64,000 bases of DNA from Cercis canadensis (Eukaryota > Streptophyta > Magnoliopsida > Fabales > Fabaceae). The stretch covers positions 1,101,805-1,165,804 of the forward strand of contig QAOA01000289.1 in NCBI GenBank assembly GCA_003255065.1, read 5' to 3'. Under the pieces are notes generated by a model. The model did no database searches. It saw nothing but the letters and a program-made list of their open reading frames with translations, and had not been told where the DNA came from. Shown here in pieces: positions 13,506 through 27,127 of this stretch. Both the position numbers and the translations under genes were made by a program. How positions within the stretch are numbered: position 1 is the stretch's first letter; each line of letters opens with the position of its first letter.

Positions 13506-13671
13506 TAATGTGTGTGTTTCTAAATTGGGTCCCATAGTCCATACTCCATATCCATTACCCACTAGAGTGTACGAACAGGCACAGCGATCCAAATAATATG
13601 AAAAATGATGCGCTGGCAAGGTGGGAACGGAAGATGATACAAATTTGCTTTTTTTTCGCTTTCACTCTATG

Positions 13672-13681
13672 GGCGCCAAAA
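13672..13681 (-). promoter_or_regulatory. E2F-type binding site upstream of MET1
   Basis: The minus strand reads TTTTGGCGCC, a perfect match to the E2F consensus TTTSGCGC, about 220 bases upstream of the MET1 start codon. Plant MET1 is a replication-linked gene known to be under RBR/E2F control, so position and sequence agree. Direct binding is inferred. Confidence 0.65.
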
Positions 13682-13902
13682 CCCTTTCTGAAAATTTCCC
13701 TCCCCGCCATTGTTGTAAACACTAGCTCAAAAATTATAAGAGGTGCTGCAGATAACGACGATAACAAAAGGCCAACTTACACACCATCACCAAACAACTC
13801 TGTTGCACTTCAATTTTTGGTTTGGCATTTAATTTCCAATTGCATTTTCTCTTTTCCCTCCTTCTGAAAGAAAGTTTTCGGAAAAATCAAGCAAATTTGG
13901 GA

Positions 13903-16900
13903 ATGGGATCTGCGGCTCTTTTGGATTCCGATGCACCCAATGATGCTGTTACTAGCGACACCGCAAAATCGACCAAGAAAGGTATATAAACAAATCATTC
14001 CATTTGCAATACTTGGCTTATTGCAAAAACACGATGTTTTGTTATTGTCGCCATCTGTTTTGCTACGGTGGAAACTCTGGGTTTTGGTGATTGTCGTCTT
14101 TTTCTTTAGGTACATGAAACTCATGCTTTTGTGCAACCATGACGGTTTTCTGGGTAGTTCGGACGGAAAACATAGAATTATTGAAGAAAACTCTCTTCTT
14201 TTCGTCTTGCCTATGAACTAATCCGACACCCATTCCGATTACTCGTGAATTTTTACTTCAGATTCAATTTTGAGGCTTTGCTTTAGCTCTTCGCACTGGT
14301 TGACTTTGTTTTTGGGTATCAAATATGGCGTTGAAACCAGAACTTAAACCTTGGAGGTTTCTTAGCCATTTCCGTCAGTGGGCCTCAACTTGATTTTTGT
14401 TTTTTATGCTTGACCTATCTTTTTTTGTAGTGCATTCTGCAACATTTCTCTCCGAACTGATATTTGTGTGTTGATTTCGTCGCAAACAATTTGATGCTTC
14501 TTTTGCAACTTACGTTACTTTCTTTATATGCATTGATCCACTGTATGTTGGAAATTGAAAGACTAGAGTTGGAAATTTCCAAACCCTTTTGGTTTATATC
14601 CTGTTAACTGTAGTTTTATCTTTATTTTGTTCTTACATGATTTTCAGTGTTTCTTTTTATTTGCTGAACTTGGAAGCATTGGTATTTGACCCCAGGTCTG
14701 GGATCTTTACCCTCCCTCTCCAAACAGCCACTAGATCAAGCCCCTTGATTGGGTAATTAATACGTAGTTAATTCTCCAGTTTTCATGTCTTCACCATCCT
14801 TTGTGTGTGCCAAACGTTCAACTTCTGCATAAATAGTAAAATTGCTGGGCATGTATGAATGCAAAACTGATTTGTGTCGCTACAACCTTCTGTCCTCTGA
14901 TGAATTTATTCCCAACTATGCATTCTGATGAATAACATTTAGATTCTGTTTGGAAACTTTTCTAAAGGTAAAATAGTAGTAAGGTAGGAAACAGAATGAT
15001 CCTTTTTTGGAAATCTACATGGTGCATGCTTAGAATAAGCATTGGATTGGCATCCAATACCCAAGGCAGGTAAGGTTTAATTTTAATTAACCGAGGTTGA
15101 TCATATGATTGCTTATGTAAGTTCATGTGTGCCATTATATTTTTTAAAAGTTGCTATCCTTTTCCCACTACTGTTCATGTACTGTCCTGTTTCTCAATTT
15201 ATTTTATTCATTTTAATGTATTAAAACCCTCTTCAATATCAGTAGTTTTTTTTGCACATATTTTAAAAATCTTAGGAAGTCTATTCCTCTCAGCATGTCT
15301 AGGTGCTAGTCCTGCCTTATAATCATACTTGTTCGTATACTTTATCCCTGCTCCCCATACATCCCCCATTCTTATTGTTTGTTTGACTACATGTGAAAGT
15401 ACTCTGCTCTTGTCCTTCTATTTTCTGGCATAGTGGATGCTTATGATTCTCATAAATCTCTCTTAATGCTGTCTCCTGCCTTTTGGCCTGCCTTGCCTTC
15501 CTTATTAATATTTATGACCTTTCTGTTTGATTCTGTTAACATCTAAAATAGGCAAAAAGAAGAGCAAGAGTAAACAGAAAGCTGTAGTTTCAAAAACTGA
15601 AGAGGTAGTTAAGGATGGAGATAAACAAAAGAAGCGAAGTTTGTCAGAGAGAAGTGAGGAGCCTGCTGGTTCTCGTAAAATGCCAAGACGAGCTGCTGCA
15701 TGTAAAAACTTAAAGGAGAAATCCATTCCAATATGTGAGAATTCTTGTCTTATTGAAATGAGGAAGGATCAGGTTGTAGATGAAGAGATTATAGCTGTCC
15801 ACCTGACTTCTGGACAAGATGATGGTCGCCCAAACAGAAGATTGACAGATTTCATAATTCATGATGAAAATGGTACAGCTCAACCTCTGGAAATGCTTGA
15901 AGTTACAGACGTGTTTATCTCTGGGCTTGTATTGCCTTTCCAAGAAAGTACTGATAAGAAAAAAGAAAAGGGTGTCAGATGTGAGGGCTTTGGTAGGATT
16001 GAATCGTGGGATATATCTGGTTATGAAGACGGCTTTCCAGTGATATGGCTTTCAACTGACGTTGCTGATTATCATTGTTTGAAACCGGCAACTAATTACA
16101 AAAGATATTATGACCATTTCTTTGAAAAAGCCCGTGCTTGTATAGAAGTTTATAAAAAACTATCCCAATCTTCTGGGGGGGACCTGAATATCAGTCTTGA
16201 TGAGCTACTTGCTGGCATGGCACGTTCTATGAGTGGAAGCAAATTCTTTTCTGGAACTGCATCTATAAAGGAATTTGTCATTTCTCAAGGTGAGTTCATT
16301 TACAAGCAGCTGATAGGATTAGATATGACATCCAAGAAAAATGACAGGATGTTTATAGATACTCCTGTTCTTGTTGCTCTAAGGGATCAGAGTCACCAAC
16401 ATGGAAATTATATACATGCACAATTAATGTCCTCAGGTGGGACTCTAAAGATTGATTCAGAAATTGGAGATGAATTGAACCAAAAGAACCAGTTCAATTC
16501 AATGACTTCTTCAGCTGAGGAAGATGAGGACATAAAGTTAGCAAGGCTTTTGCAAGAAGAAGAGTATTGGGAATCTTTGAAGCCGAAGAAAACTCAAAGA
16601 TCAGCCTCGGGATCGAGCAAATATTATATCAAGATTAATGAAGATGAAATTGCAAATGACTATCCCCTTCCTGCTTATTATAAGACTTCCCTACAAGAGA
16701 CTGATGAATTTATTGTTTTTAACCCTGACTATGATGTGTATGACACTGATGATCTTCCTAAAAGCATGTTACACAATTGGGCGCTATACAACTCAGATGC
16801 AAGGTTGATTTCTTTGGAACTTCTTCCTATGAAATCCTGTCCAGATATTGACGTTACCATCTTTGGATCAGGAATAATGACTTCAGACGATGGAAGTTGG

Positions 16901-19900
16901 TTCCATCTGGATTCTGATCCTGGTCAATCTTCATCCGTTGGTTCAGAAGCACAGACTGCCGATGGAATTCCAATTTATTTGAGTGCAATAAAGGAGTGGA
17001 TGATTGAATGTGGGTCATCAATGATTGCTGTATCCATCCGAACAGATATGGCCTGGTATGGACTTTCTTCTCTGAAATTAAAGCTATTTGTATTTCTTAC
17101 ATGTCTTGGACTTCAAAGTAGGATGCCAATTATTTCTGTATGTTGATGCATAATAGGGGTGCAATATGTGGTATTTATGGCTATCTTCTGTGAACTGGAA
17201 AGAAATAAAAATAGAAAATCCTTTTGTTGTGGAGCGTGTGTATCACAGATCTATTGCAAGTAATTAGGATTTCTAGCATAGATAAATTTGGAAAACCACA
17301 TAGGTGATAGGTGCAAAAGCTGTAAAATATCTTAATTTCCATAAGTTCTCTTAGTTTCTCCAGAAAATATTTTACTAGTTTATATGTTAATAATGACTGC
17401 CTACTTCTAAACTTCATTCCTTTCAGGTATAGACTTGGCAAACCATCAAAGCAGTATGCTCCATGGTATGAGACAGTTCTGAAAACAGCGAGGCTTGGCA
17501 TAAGCATCATTACCATGTTGAAGGAGCAGAACCGAGTGTCACGACTTTCTTTTGGAGATGTCATCAAGAAATTATCTGACTTTAGTCAGAACGATCACTC
17601 TTACATTTCCTCTGATCCAGCAGCTGTTGAAAGGTATGTTGTTGTCCATGGACAGATAATTCTGCAACTGTTTGCAGAATATCCTGATAATAAGATCAGA
17701 AAGTGTGCGTTTGTGACTGGTCTTGTGAAAAAGATGGAAGAGCGACACCACACTAAATGGTTAGTGGCAAAGAAGAAAGTAGTGCCAAGGAGTGAAACAA
17801 ATTTGAATCCTAGAGCAGCTGTGGCTTCTGTTGTGTCCAAAAGAAAAGCTATGCAGGCTACAACAACAAGGCTAATTAACAGGATATGGGGAGAGTATTA
17901 TTCAAATTACTTGCCAGAGGATTCAAAAGAGGGAAGTGCTAGTCAATTGAAGGATGAGGATGAAGTAGAGGAGGAGGAAAATGGAGATGATGATGCTGAG
18001 GAGGAGACATTAGTTTTGGAGGAAACCCAAAAGCCAAGTTCAATATCAAAGCAAACCAAATCATTTTCTACGGACAGGGAAATAAAATGGGATGGGGAGC
18101 CTGAAGGGAAAACAAGTTCTGGTTATGTTTTATATAAACGAGCTATTATTCATGGGGATGTGATTTCTGTGGGGGCATCTGTGTTAGTGGAAGTTGATGG
18201 ATCAAATGGACTCCCTGACGTTTATTTTGTTGAGTACTTGTTTGAATCTTTGGATGGACACAAAATGTTTCATGGTAGAATGATGCAGCGTGGGTGTCAG
18301 ACTGTTCTTGGTAATGCTGCTAGTGAGAGAGAGCTGTTTTTGACTAATGAGTGCAAGGACTTGGGGCTGAAAAATGTTAAGCAGACAGCTGTTGTGGATA
18401 TTCGGAAAATGCCTTGGGGACATCTGCATCGAAAGGATAACATAGCTATAGATAAAACTGATAGGGCCCGAGCAGAAGAGAGGAAGAAAAAAGGGCTACC
18501 AATTGAATATTACTGTAAAAATCTATACTGGCCTGAAAGAGGTGCCTTCTTTAGTCTTTCACTTGATACTCTGGGTCTAGGCTCTGGCACTTGTCAATCA
18601 TGCAAATCAAAGGAAGCCCAAAAGGAGAAGGATATTTTCAAAGTAAATTCCTCTAAGACTGGTTTTCTATTCAGAGGAATTGAATATTCTCTCCATGATT
18701 ATGTTTATGTCAGTCCTTTTTACTTTGAGGAAAGGATAGAGCAGGGAACTTTTAAGAGTGGGAGAAATGTGGGGCTGAAAGCATATGTTGTTTGCCAAGT
18801 GCTGGAGATCGTTATAAAAAAAGAACCAAAACAAGCTGAAATGCAATCTACTCAGGTTAAAGTCAGAAGGTTTTTCAGACCAGAAGATATATCAAATGAG
18901 AAGGCATACTGCTCTGACATTCGAGAGGTGAGAGCTAATAATAACAAAATAACATGCATAAACACATAAGCACTAACACACGAGTAATGTCAGATGAAAG
19001 CATTGGTTTACTGGGAATGTAAGAACAGTAGACCACAATCATTGCATCAGGCACAGATAACTAGATTAAGATAATGAATTGGCATGACTTAATAGGCGAT
19101 CATTTTTTTTAAATGGTGTTTTGTTTTAAGTCATCCATGCTTGATCCAATTGACTGTGTTGGGCTCCTCTGACTTCTTGTATGTTCATCTTCATGTGTGT
19201 ATTCCTTCTATCTCTGAGTTTTTGTCATTCTACTTTGTATATTTTGTTAGTGTGTCTAAGTTTTGGTTTTGACTTTTATTCCATGAAATTTTTAGGTCTA
19301 TTACAGTGAGGAAACGGATGTAATCTCTGTAGAATCCATAGAAGGGAAGTGTGAAGTCAGAAAGAAGAATGACATTCCAGCATGCAGTGCTCCTGCAATC
19401 TTCCAACATATTTTTTTCTGTGAGCGTTTTTATGATCCTTCCACTGGGTCACTCAAGCAGGTATTTGATACTTATATCCTTCATGTAACTGCACTTGATG
19501 GTGGATGTGTTGTGTGATTTTCTATGTCTAACCTTCAAATTTCCTTTTCAATTGCATGATATGATAGTTGCCAGCTCATCTCAAATTAAGATACTCAAAT
19601 GGAGATACAGGAGCAAAGAAAAAAGGAAAGTGTATAGAGGGAGAAAGCATTTCAGAATCTGAGAAAGAAAGAAAAACAACAAATGAGAATCGCTTAGCAA
19701 CTTTAGACATTTTTGCAGGTTGTGGTGGGTTATCAGAGGGGTTGCAGCAGTCGGGTAATCTTTTTACTCTACTATAGCTAGAAACATGATCATATATACC
19801 ATCAATGCATAATCTGATTTGTGCATTACTACTTGAATGCTTCAGGAGTTTCATTAACTAAATGGGCAATTGAGTATGAAGAACTGGCTGGGGATGCATT

Positions 19901-22192
19901 CAAACTTAATCATCCTGAAGCACTGATGTTTATAAAAAACTGCAATGTTATTCTTAAGTGAGTGATCACATTCAGATAGCCCAAGGTTGACAACATATCC
20001 CATTTGTAAGTGACATATATGTGGATTGTAATGCAGGGCTGTGATGGACAAGTGTGGGGATTCTGACGATTGTATCTCAACGTCTGAAGCTGGTGAATTA
20101 GCTTCATCAATGGATGAGAAGGAAACTAGTAGTTTGCCAATGCCAGGGCAAGTGGATTTCATCAATGGGGGCCCTCCATGTCAGGTATGTCTTCTGTTGG
20201 CATTTTTGCCATCATGCCACAAATGCTATATATTCCTCGACATTTATTTAATAACTGTTTCTTATTCCAGGGTTTCTCCGGGATGAATAGGTTCAATCAA
20301 AGTACTTGGAGCAAAGTTCAATGTGAGATGATCCTGGCATTCTTATCCTTTGCTGATTATTTCCGGCCGAGGTATTTCTTGCTAGAGAATGTGAGGAATT
20401 TTGTCTCCTTCAATAAAGGACAGACATTCCGTTTAACCTTGGCTTCGCTTCTTGAAATGGGTTATCAGGTAAGATTGCTTAATTGCAGATAATATTTTTT
20501 TCCCCCCAAGAGTAGTTACACTTTGAGTTGGTGATGACTAGAAATTTAGGGAACTAATGTTTGCTTATTTGCTTGTCCGAAGGTGAGGTTTGGTATTCTG
20601 GAGGCTGGAGCTTATGGGGTTTCTCAGTCAAGAAAACGGGCATTTATATGGGCAGCATCCCCAGAGGATGTTCTTCCTGAGTGGCCAGAGCCCATACACG
20701 TCTTTGCTGCCCCAGAGTTGAAAATCACATTATCAGAAAGGCTCCAGTATGCTGCTGTTCGCAGTACTGCTAATGGTGCTCCATTCCGTGCAATAACTGT
20801 ACGGGATACCATTGGTGATCTCCCAGCTGTGGGGAATGGAGCCTCTAAAGCAAACATGGAGGTATGTGAAATAGGAAAACGCTTTTTAGATACTCTTCAT
20901 ACTTAACAAATTTGAGTTGGCATTTAAACTCATCTGGTTGGATGTTATACAGTATCAAAATGATCCCGTTTCATGGTTTCAAAAGAAGGTTCGAGGGGAT
21001 ATGGTTGTCTTGACTGACCATATATCAAAGGAGATGAATGAATTGAATTTGATTCGATGCCAGAAAATTCCTAAGACACCAGGTGCTGATTGGCGTGACC
21101 TTCCTGATGTTAAGGTAAAAGATTTGAATTCTTCTGTGTCTTTTGAGCTTAACAAATTTTGCAATAGCTGATTTATGGTATCAATTAAATGTAGGTAACA
21201 TTGAAAACGGGGCAAGTAGCAGATTTGATACCATGGTGCCTGCCCAACACAGCTAAGAGGCACAATCAATGGAAGGGACTGTTCGGTAGGTTGGATTGGG
21301 AAGGGAATTTCCCGACTTCTATTACAGATCCTCAACCAATGGGCAAGGTTGGAATGTGCTTTCATCCTGACCAAGATAGGATTCTTACTGTTCGAGAATG
21401 TGCCCGATCTCAAGTAAGTCTATAATTTTAGTAAATTATCACCTTAAGTTCCATGATAAGATAGAAATTCTAAACAAACTTGAAATTAATTATTGAAGTA
21501 TAAATTTCTGTTAATTTAAGTTATAGAGAATTCTGTATTGAAAAGTTGGTTGCTTAAACATTATAAGGTGTGATCAACTGAAACATTTTTAACTAAAATC
21601 TTGTAATCAATAATTAGTTTTGATTTCCAAAATGAATAGATGAAAAAAAAATAAATTCTTGCTGCAACAAATAAAAGTTGTTTCAAGAATTGTATGGATG
21701 AAAAGGACAAGAAGAAAAAAAAAGTTTAAAAGAAACCCTGTCAGGGTAGGCGGTTATTAGTAGGGGTATCAACTGCCTCAGGATATTATGTGTCACTCAT
21801 TTGTCTCAGTACCTACATTACAATTCCTAGATGACTGAGAAATTTAAATCCTTCAGTGCACTGAGCACATACAACAGTTTTTACATTTTGCAAATTGATA
21901 TCTGTTAGGAATGCACATAATTAAATTGTCAACCACTCATTTGATCTCTTAAAATTAAGCATTGGTCCTGACAATCTCTTCTACCTTAGAAATAGGAATA
22001 TATAATTTGATTTGCTGTAGTGTATCATAAAATTTCTTTCATTTATAAATACAGGGTTTCCCAGATGGATACCAATTTTCTGGTAATATCCAACACAAGC
22101 ACCGTCAGATTGGAAATGCTGTTCCTCCTCCTTTAGCATTTGCATTAGCGAGAAAGCTTAAGGAAGCAGTGGAAAGCAAGAGCTCTAGTTAG
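13903..22192 (+). CDS. MET1: DNA (cytosine-5)-methyltransferase 1, MET1/DNMT1-type maintenance CG methyltransferase
   Basis: Copies CG methylation onto the new DNA strand after replication, in the nucleus. Twelve exons: 13903-13981, 15552-17055, 17427-18927, 19296-19460, 19568-19754, 19846-19957, 20037-20184, 20271-20468, 20583-20861, 20953-21114, 21195-21413 and 22055-22192. All have GT-AG borders and phase agrees throughout, giving 1563 residues (Arabidopsis MET1 is 1534). Domains: a Lys-rich N-terminus; RFTS domain 1 (about 119-240) and RFTS domain 2 (about 375-560); an acidic stretch (about 703-727); BAH 1 (about 756-841) and BAH 2 (about 942-1070); then the catalytic domain. Catalytic motifs: I in [14 protein letters not shown] in [14 protein letters not shown] (catalytic Cys about 1231), VI in ENVRNF, VIII in [12 protein letters not shown] in [12 protein letters not shown]. 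There is no CXXC finger, as normal for plant MET1. It looks fully intact. Part of exon 3 to exon 4 is duplicated at 36033-36843. Confidence 0.97.
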
Positions 22193-23723
22193 AAGATTGG
22201 ATATGCTTTGATCTGTGGATATGCGTTGTGTAAAACATGTTCTCTCCTATTAGAGGATGGAATTTAATTTTGTCATTATGGGTTCCAGATTCCTAATCAT
22301 TGTACAGAATGAAAGCCTTGGGGTCTTCTGTTATGAGTTCGGAATGTCTAATTAATAGAATAGAAATGATTTTATTTGAGAATAAATGTTTTTTAAATTA
22401 CATGAAAAGTGAAAGCTTCATCTTCATCAGAAAATTTCATTTATAAATCAAATTAATTTCATAATGTTGATGGGTTCCAAACATAACTTCAATTCTGATC
22501 CAAAGAATTGCATGAATAATGTTACAAAATTTAAATTGACTTTACTATATATGCTTTTCTAAGTTGCCTTTGTTTTAAAAGTGATATTTGAAAACTCTTT
22601 TAAGGTATTTTTAATATTGAAAAAGTTCAAATAATTTTATAAACAAATGAATATGTTATTAGTATTCATTGTAATGAATCGAAAATGTTGAGATCTTTTA
22701 CTATTTTAAAAAATAAAAAATCACTGATGGTTTTTGTAAATCGTTATTGGTTTAAGGCTTTAAGCTTGGGTAATCTCATTTGGTATAGTGAGAATGAAAT
22801 AGTCAGTCTACTCATTCCATTTCACTGTTTGATATAGGAAATGGAGTATGGATTTGAATTAAAATTAGTACTAAAAAACATAAATATTTCTTATTTGTGG
22901 GTTAGTTTGGTAGATGGATTTTATCTAATAAAAGTAGCTTAAGCATTCATTAATGAGGATAAGTTGAGAAAAAATAAAAAATAAAGCCCATTTTAGGGGA
23001 ATAAAATAGCTATTCATACTATAAACTTATTTCTCCTTTCCTTTCTTGGAATAATGTTAGAATGAAATGGTCATTTTTTTTTTTCTACCAAATATAAGAA
23101 TAAAATCATTCAATGTATTTTATATTGTGCACGTGATTCACCTTTAAGAACGACTCGTCGATACAGACCTTCTAGAATAATGAGTATCCAACAAAACTCA
23201 TTATGACATATCTAGTAAAATATATAAAGAAAAAACTTTTAGTTACACTTTTATTTTTCTTAATCAAACTTTAATTTTACTATATTACAATGGGTGAGTT
23301 TTTACCCATATAAAATTAAAAATATTATCATGAAAGAACTTAAATTAAATTAGGTAAATTCAGCTTACGTTTTATTTACAGTTATACTGATGATAAGAAC
23401 TTTTTGTAATTTTACATAACCAATTAATAATTATATTACTTCTAGTAATCATATATTAATTATTAAAAATCACAAACTATTAATCATATAAAATAATTAA
23501 AATAAGATAAAATGTAATTTTAAAATTTTCACATTTTTTTATTTTTAATTTCTTTAAAATAATTCTCTCTATAAAATTTGTAAATTTATAATGTCTGTTT
23601 ATCTTATTACTCTCCATGAAATTAGGTTATAAACGATTTGGCTTTTTACAAGTCAGATTAGAGAGAGAAAGATGAATGGGATTAGAGCTCTCAATTTGGA
23701 TTTGGTCCGCTCACTGGCCGCCC
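22193..23723. other. AT-rich region downstream of MET1
   Basis: Contains the MET1 3'UTR, then about 1.3 kb of very AT-rich DNA. No open frame looks coding, and I recognise no complete element. Confidence 0.5.
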
Positions 23724-24006
23724 CGCCATGTATATGGGGCGGATTTTGTTGATATATTAGTGGTATGTTTAGAAGCATGTCTATAATTCTATTTCGTTTG
23801 AGTTGCAGGTTGAGACAAGTTCGGGGAGAGCCAACTTTCTGATGTAATGAAAATTCATTTTTTTNCGCCTTGTATATGGGGCGGATTTTGTTGATATATT
23901 AGTGGTATGTTTAGAAGCATGTCTATAATTCTATTTCGTTTGAGTTGCAGGTTGAGACAAGTTCGGGGAGAGCCAACTTTCTGATGTAATGAAAATTCAT
24001 TTTTTT
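23724..24006 (+). repeat. 141-bp direct repeat split by a single N (likely unmerged contig overlap)
   Basis: Bases 23724-23864 and 23866-24006 are almost identical (only the first few bases differ, CGCCATG versus CGCCTTG). A lone N lies exactly between them at 23865. The same arrangement occurs at 34599 and 59609. The pattern fits two contig ends that overlap but were placed side by side. Confidence 0.8.
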
Positions 24007-24239
24007 TAAAAGTGGATTAATTAATTTGTAACTACTTTTATCTTTGGGTATTATATATATAAATAATAAAAATTGTACAAGTATTAAAACAAATTTGTCA
24101 AAAGATGAATCACATGTTTTTTTTTTAGAGATTATTAAAAAGGAAGGAGAAGAAGAAGAAAATAATTAATTGAATGATGTGATAAAAGATGAATTTTGAA
24201 TAACTTTGTATTGTTTATTAGTGAAAGCTAAGTTATTAT

Positions 24240-24590
24240 CCTCTTATGCTACATCTCCCCTCACGCATGAGACTCAGTGAGAGTTACGTGTGATTTTGGT
24301 ATTATTGCAAAGATATCAAAAAATTGAGTTACTAAATATGTATCAAGATACAATTTATTATAAAATATAAGAATAATATGATATAAAAAAATGTGTCAAA
24401 AAATAACTTTTTAAAATTTATTCATTGACACATTTTTTTATATTGTGATGTTCTTACATTTTATAAAAAATAGTGTATTTTAATATATATTAGGTAACTC
24501 AAATTTTTAAAATTTTTACAATAATATTAAAATCACATTGTAAGTCTCATCCAATTAAAAATAGTACAACATAAGAAAATAACAAAAAAA
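24240..24590. mobile_element. Foldback MITE, family copy 1
   Basis: Internally palindromic. The left half (CTTATGCTACATCTCCCCTC, then a GTGTGATTTTGGTATTATTG-like block) reappears inverted at the right end as AAAATCACATTGTAAGTCTC and AGTACAACATAAG. It is AT-rich with no coding capacity. It is related to the element at 43486-43862, with matching terminal and internal blocks. Exact ends and target duplication are not resolved. Confidence 0.65.
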
Positions 24591-25220
24591 AAATAGCTTA
24601 ACCCTCGCTTAGTCATTTTAAATTTTGTTAGACTATTTACACTTATTTTTGGATGATTGATGTTTATTTTTTCCTCCTATTTTATAAGTTTTTTCATCTT
24701 TTTTGCAGGCCGATCCGCCCAATCCGCAGCTCACCACCGAAGACGAATAACACCATTTCGAAATCTCGAAAAGGAGGTGAGGTCACGGGTGCGTGGTGTG
24801 ATAATGCATGCCTGGATTTTAGGCAGGAGAGGACTGAGATGAGTTGTAGACTTGTAGTTGTACTCTTCGCCTTGTTTACCAAGCTTGCTAATTGCTTTTG
24901 TTCTCATTTCCTCTCCTCGGGATTCTCGCTGCTGTCATATCACTCTCACCTCATCTTCAAACGTGTATTTCACACTGACTAGTCAAATCAAAATTTTAAC
25001 AAATATTCATTTGTTGGTGTCTTGCTGAGCTGTCAAACTTGTCTTCAGCTGCACTCCCGTGCTCGACTGCTTCGTCCTCTTCTCTGCGCAGAATCGTCCT
25101 TGAAATTTAATATTCTGCATGTGTTTCACCTTTCTAAATACAATGTATTGAGTAAATCCACACGGCCAAAAACAATAATGGATATCAGACGAATACCATT
25201 ATGCCCCTCAGAAATCTGCC

Positions 25221-25228
25221 TATAAAAT
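25221..25228 (+). promoter_or_regulatory. TATA box of BBI-A
   Basis: TATAAAAT 76 bases upstream of the BBI-A ATG. The same context (GCC-TATAAAAT-GGCCCTCAG) precedes BBI-B, and a diverged TATAACT stands in the same place before the third BBI gene. Confidence 0.75.
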
Positions 25229-25296
25229 GGCCCTCAGGTATACCCTGCCTCTTCACACAAGAAAGAGAGAGAGATAAATATAAGGTATCATCAAGC

Positions 25297-25629
25297 ATGA
25301 ATAGCATGGTGGTAGTGAAGGTGGGTCTCATACTTTTCCTTATTGGAGCTGCAGCAACAGTTGAGGCTCGCTTTGATCTGGTGAATGATTTTGGGCTGCT
25401 TGTTTCCAAAGCTAATTCAAGAGCAGGGGAGGAGTGCTGTGACAACTGCATTTGCACAAAGTCAAATCCTCCTCAATGCCAATGCCTTGATTGGAAGGAA
25501 ACTTGCTACTCAGGCTGTGAAACCTGTATTTGTCGTCTCATATGGCCACCACAGTGCCGCTGCTTTGATGTTACCAGCTTCTGCTACCCACCTTGCACCT
25601 CCTCTAAAATTGCTGAATTACCAAACTAG
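25297..25629 (+). CDS. Bowman-Birk type serine protease inhibitor, copy A
   Basis: Small secreted, disulphide-rich inhibitor of serine proteases, typical of legume seeds and wounded tissue. 110 residues, no intron. The signal peptide is about residues 1-24 (hydrophobic, ending VEA). A propeptide-like stretch is followed by the double-headed domain with the full 14 Cys of the family (first pair Cys47-Cys48, last Cys100). The first reactive loop is C-TKSNPPQ-C, with P1 Lys55 (trypsin type). The second is C-RLIWPPQ-C, with P1 Leu81 but Arg at P2 and Ile at P1', where the family normally has Thr/Ala and Ser, so its activity is uncertain. The first in-frame ATG lies 76 bases after a TATA box. Nearly identical to copy B at 37919. 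Confidence 0.95.
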   Translation: MNSMVVVKVGLILFLIGAAATVEARFDLVNDFGLLVSKANSRAGEECCDNCICTKSNPPQCQCLDWKETCYSGCETCICRLIWPPQCRCFDVTSFCYPPCTSSKIAELPN

Positions 25630-27127
25630 GATTCAGCAACTTAATTTCAAGAATCAATGTGCATGCATGCTACCCTTGAGGCTTTGTTTCTAAGTAAGGA
25701 GTGCTAAATAATCCTTAACAAAACCTCCTATCAATCTATGTTGTATGGCCCTGTGGATTGCTTTCTGCAAATTAATGGGTCATCTTTGTGTACTTCAAGT
25801 GTTGTTTTGAAAAAAAATATGTTCACTCATTTTCACTCTTCCTTTAAATTGATTCCATGCACTTTCAGTTTCATTCAATAGGAAATTAGAAGAATATCAC
25901 CTTCCATGCACCATTTGCCAAAAGCAATCTCCAGTTAATAAAGATTACCATTTGCCAAAAGCTTCGTTATTTATCTTGATTAGTTGTAATGAAGCTTATT
26001 CTCAAATCTCAACCTATTAACTGTTAAATATCAACAGGTTATTCTCAACAACTTGAGAGTTAAGTGACATTCATTAGTCATCATTCAGTGTAATTAATAT
26101 AATGTTTATAGAGAAAATTGCCATAAAATTCTTAGGTACTATGAGGGTTTATACGAAAGTTAAAATTAGAGAAAAATGAGATGAAAAAAAAAATGAGTAA
26201 ATGTGTTTATTCTTATTTAGAAGTTAAAGATTAAAAAAGAAAAAAAAATTAATAAATGAGTAAATGTGTTCATTCTTGTTTAGAGTAGGTTTGAGGAAGA
26301 ACATATTATAGCCCACGTGGCAAAACAAAAAATAGAAGTTCCTATCGGAAAGAAATGAGCTGGCGAGTGCGAGTTTACCCCGACAATTAGCAAGAAAGAA
26401 AAAGAAAAAAAAAAAATAGAAGAAAGAGACATGAGATGTTAACGTATGACGGAAACTAAATATAAAAAACTATATAAAATAATGGTTTCCGTATCTTTCT
26501 CCAACTGAGATAAAGTGTAATATCTCTTTTTATTTTTTTAATGATTTTTTGTTTTGTTTTTCAGTGTATGACTTGTGCTTTTTTGGAATAAACATATCTT
26601 TTAAATTAATGTAAAAAATATTATTAGTTGTGATGAAGGTTAGATACTTTGATATACAAGATATGTTATTTTACTAAAAATAAAAGAAATCATTTGATTC
26701 CTCGAATTTAGTATATATAAAGAAGTATTTTTGTAAAAGCATTTTTCTTTTTTGGTTTCAATTGATGAACACTTAATTTCACTTGTGACAGTGAGCATAG
26801 ACTAAAAATCGAACTATGTTATGTTTGTATAACTTCTCTCATTCCATTTTGTTGGAATTCACTGTATTCTAATAAAGAGAAAAAATATTAAAAAATAATG
26901 TTGATAGTAATTTTTTATACAATTAAACTTAAATAATTATTTTGAAATTAAATTCATATTGAATGATTTGATTTTTTTAAATATTCACAATAACATTAAT
27001 TTTGAAATATAAATCCCTACATAACCCTTCAATAAAAAAGTAGAGGAGCATTACCTCCTTTTAATGAAAATATATTTATTGGCAAAAAACAAAAAATGGC
27101 ATTGATGGTATAACAAGTCTTCTGATT
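25630..27127. other. 3' flank of BBI-A, AT-rich
   Basis: The proximal part matches the flank of BBI-B (38252-38760 and 39030-39290). A block with CCCACGTGGCAAAACAAAAAATAGAAG occurs near 26310 and again near 27697, so unit A contains an internal repeat. CCACGTGG is a G-box core, but there is no gene downstream close enough to assign it. No coding sequence seen. Confidence 0.5.

Noticed and set aside
12566..13508. Several overlapping open frames of 70-160 residues on both strands.
   Set aside because: They run through the arms of the foldback element at 12584-13505, mirror each other because of the inverted repeat, and resemble no protein family.
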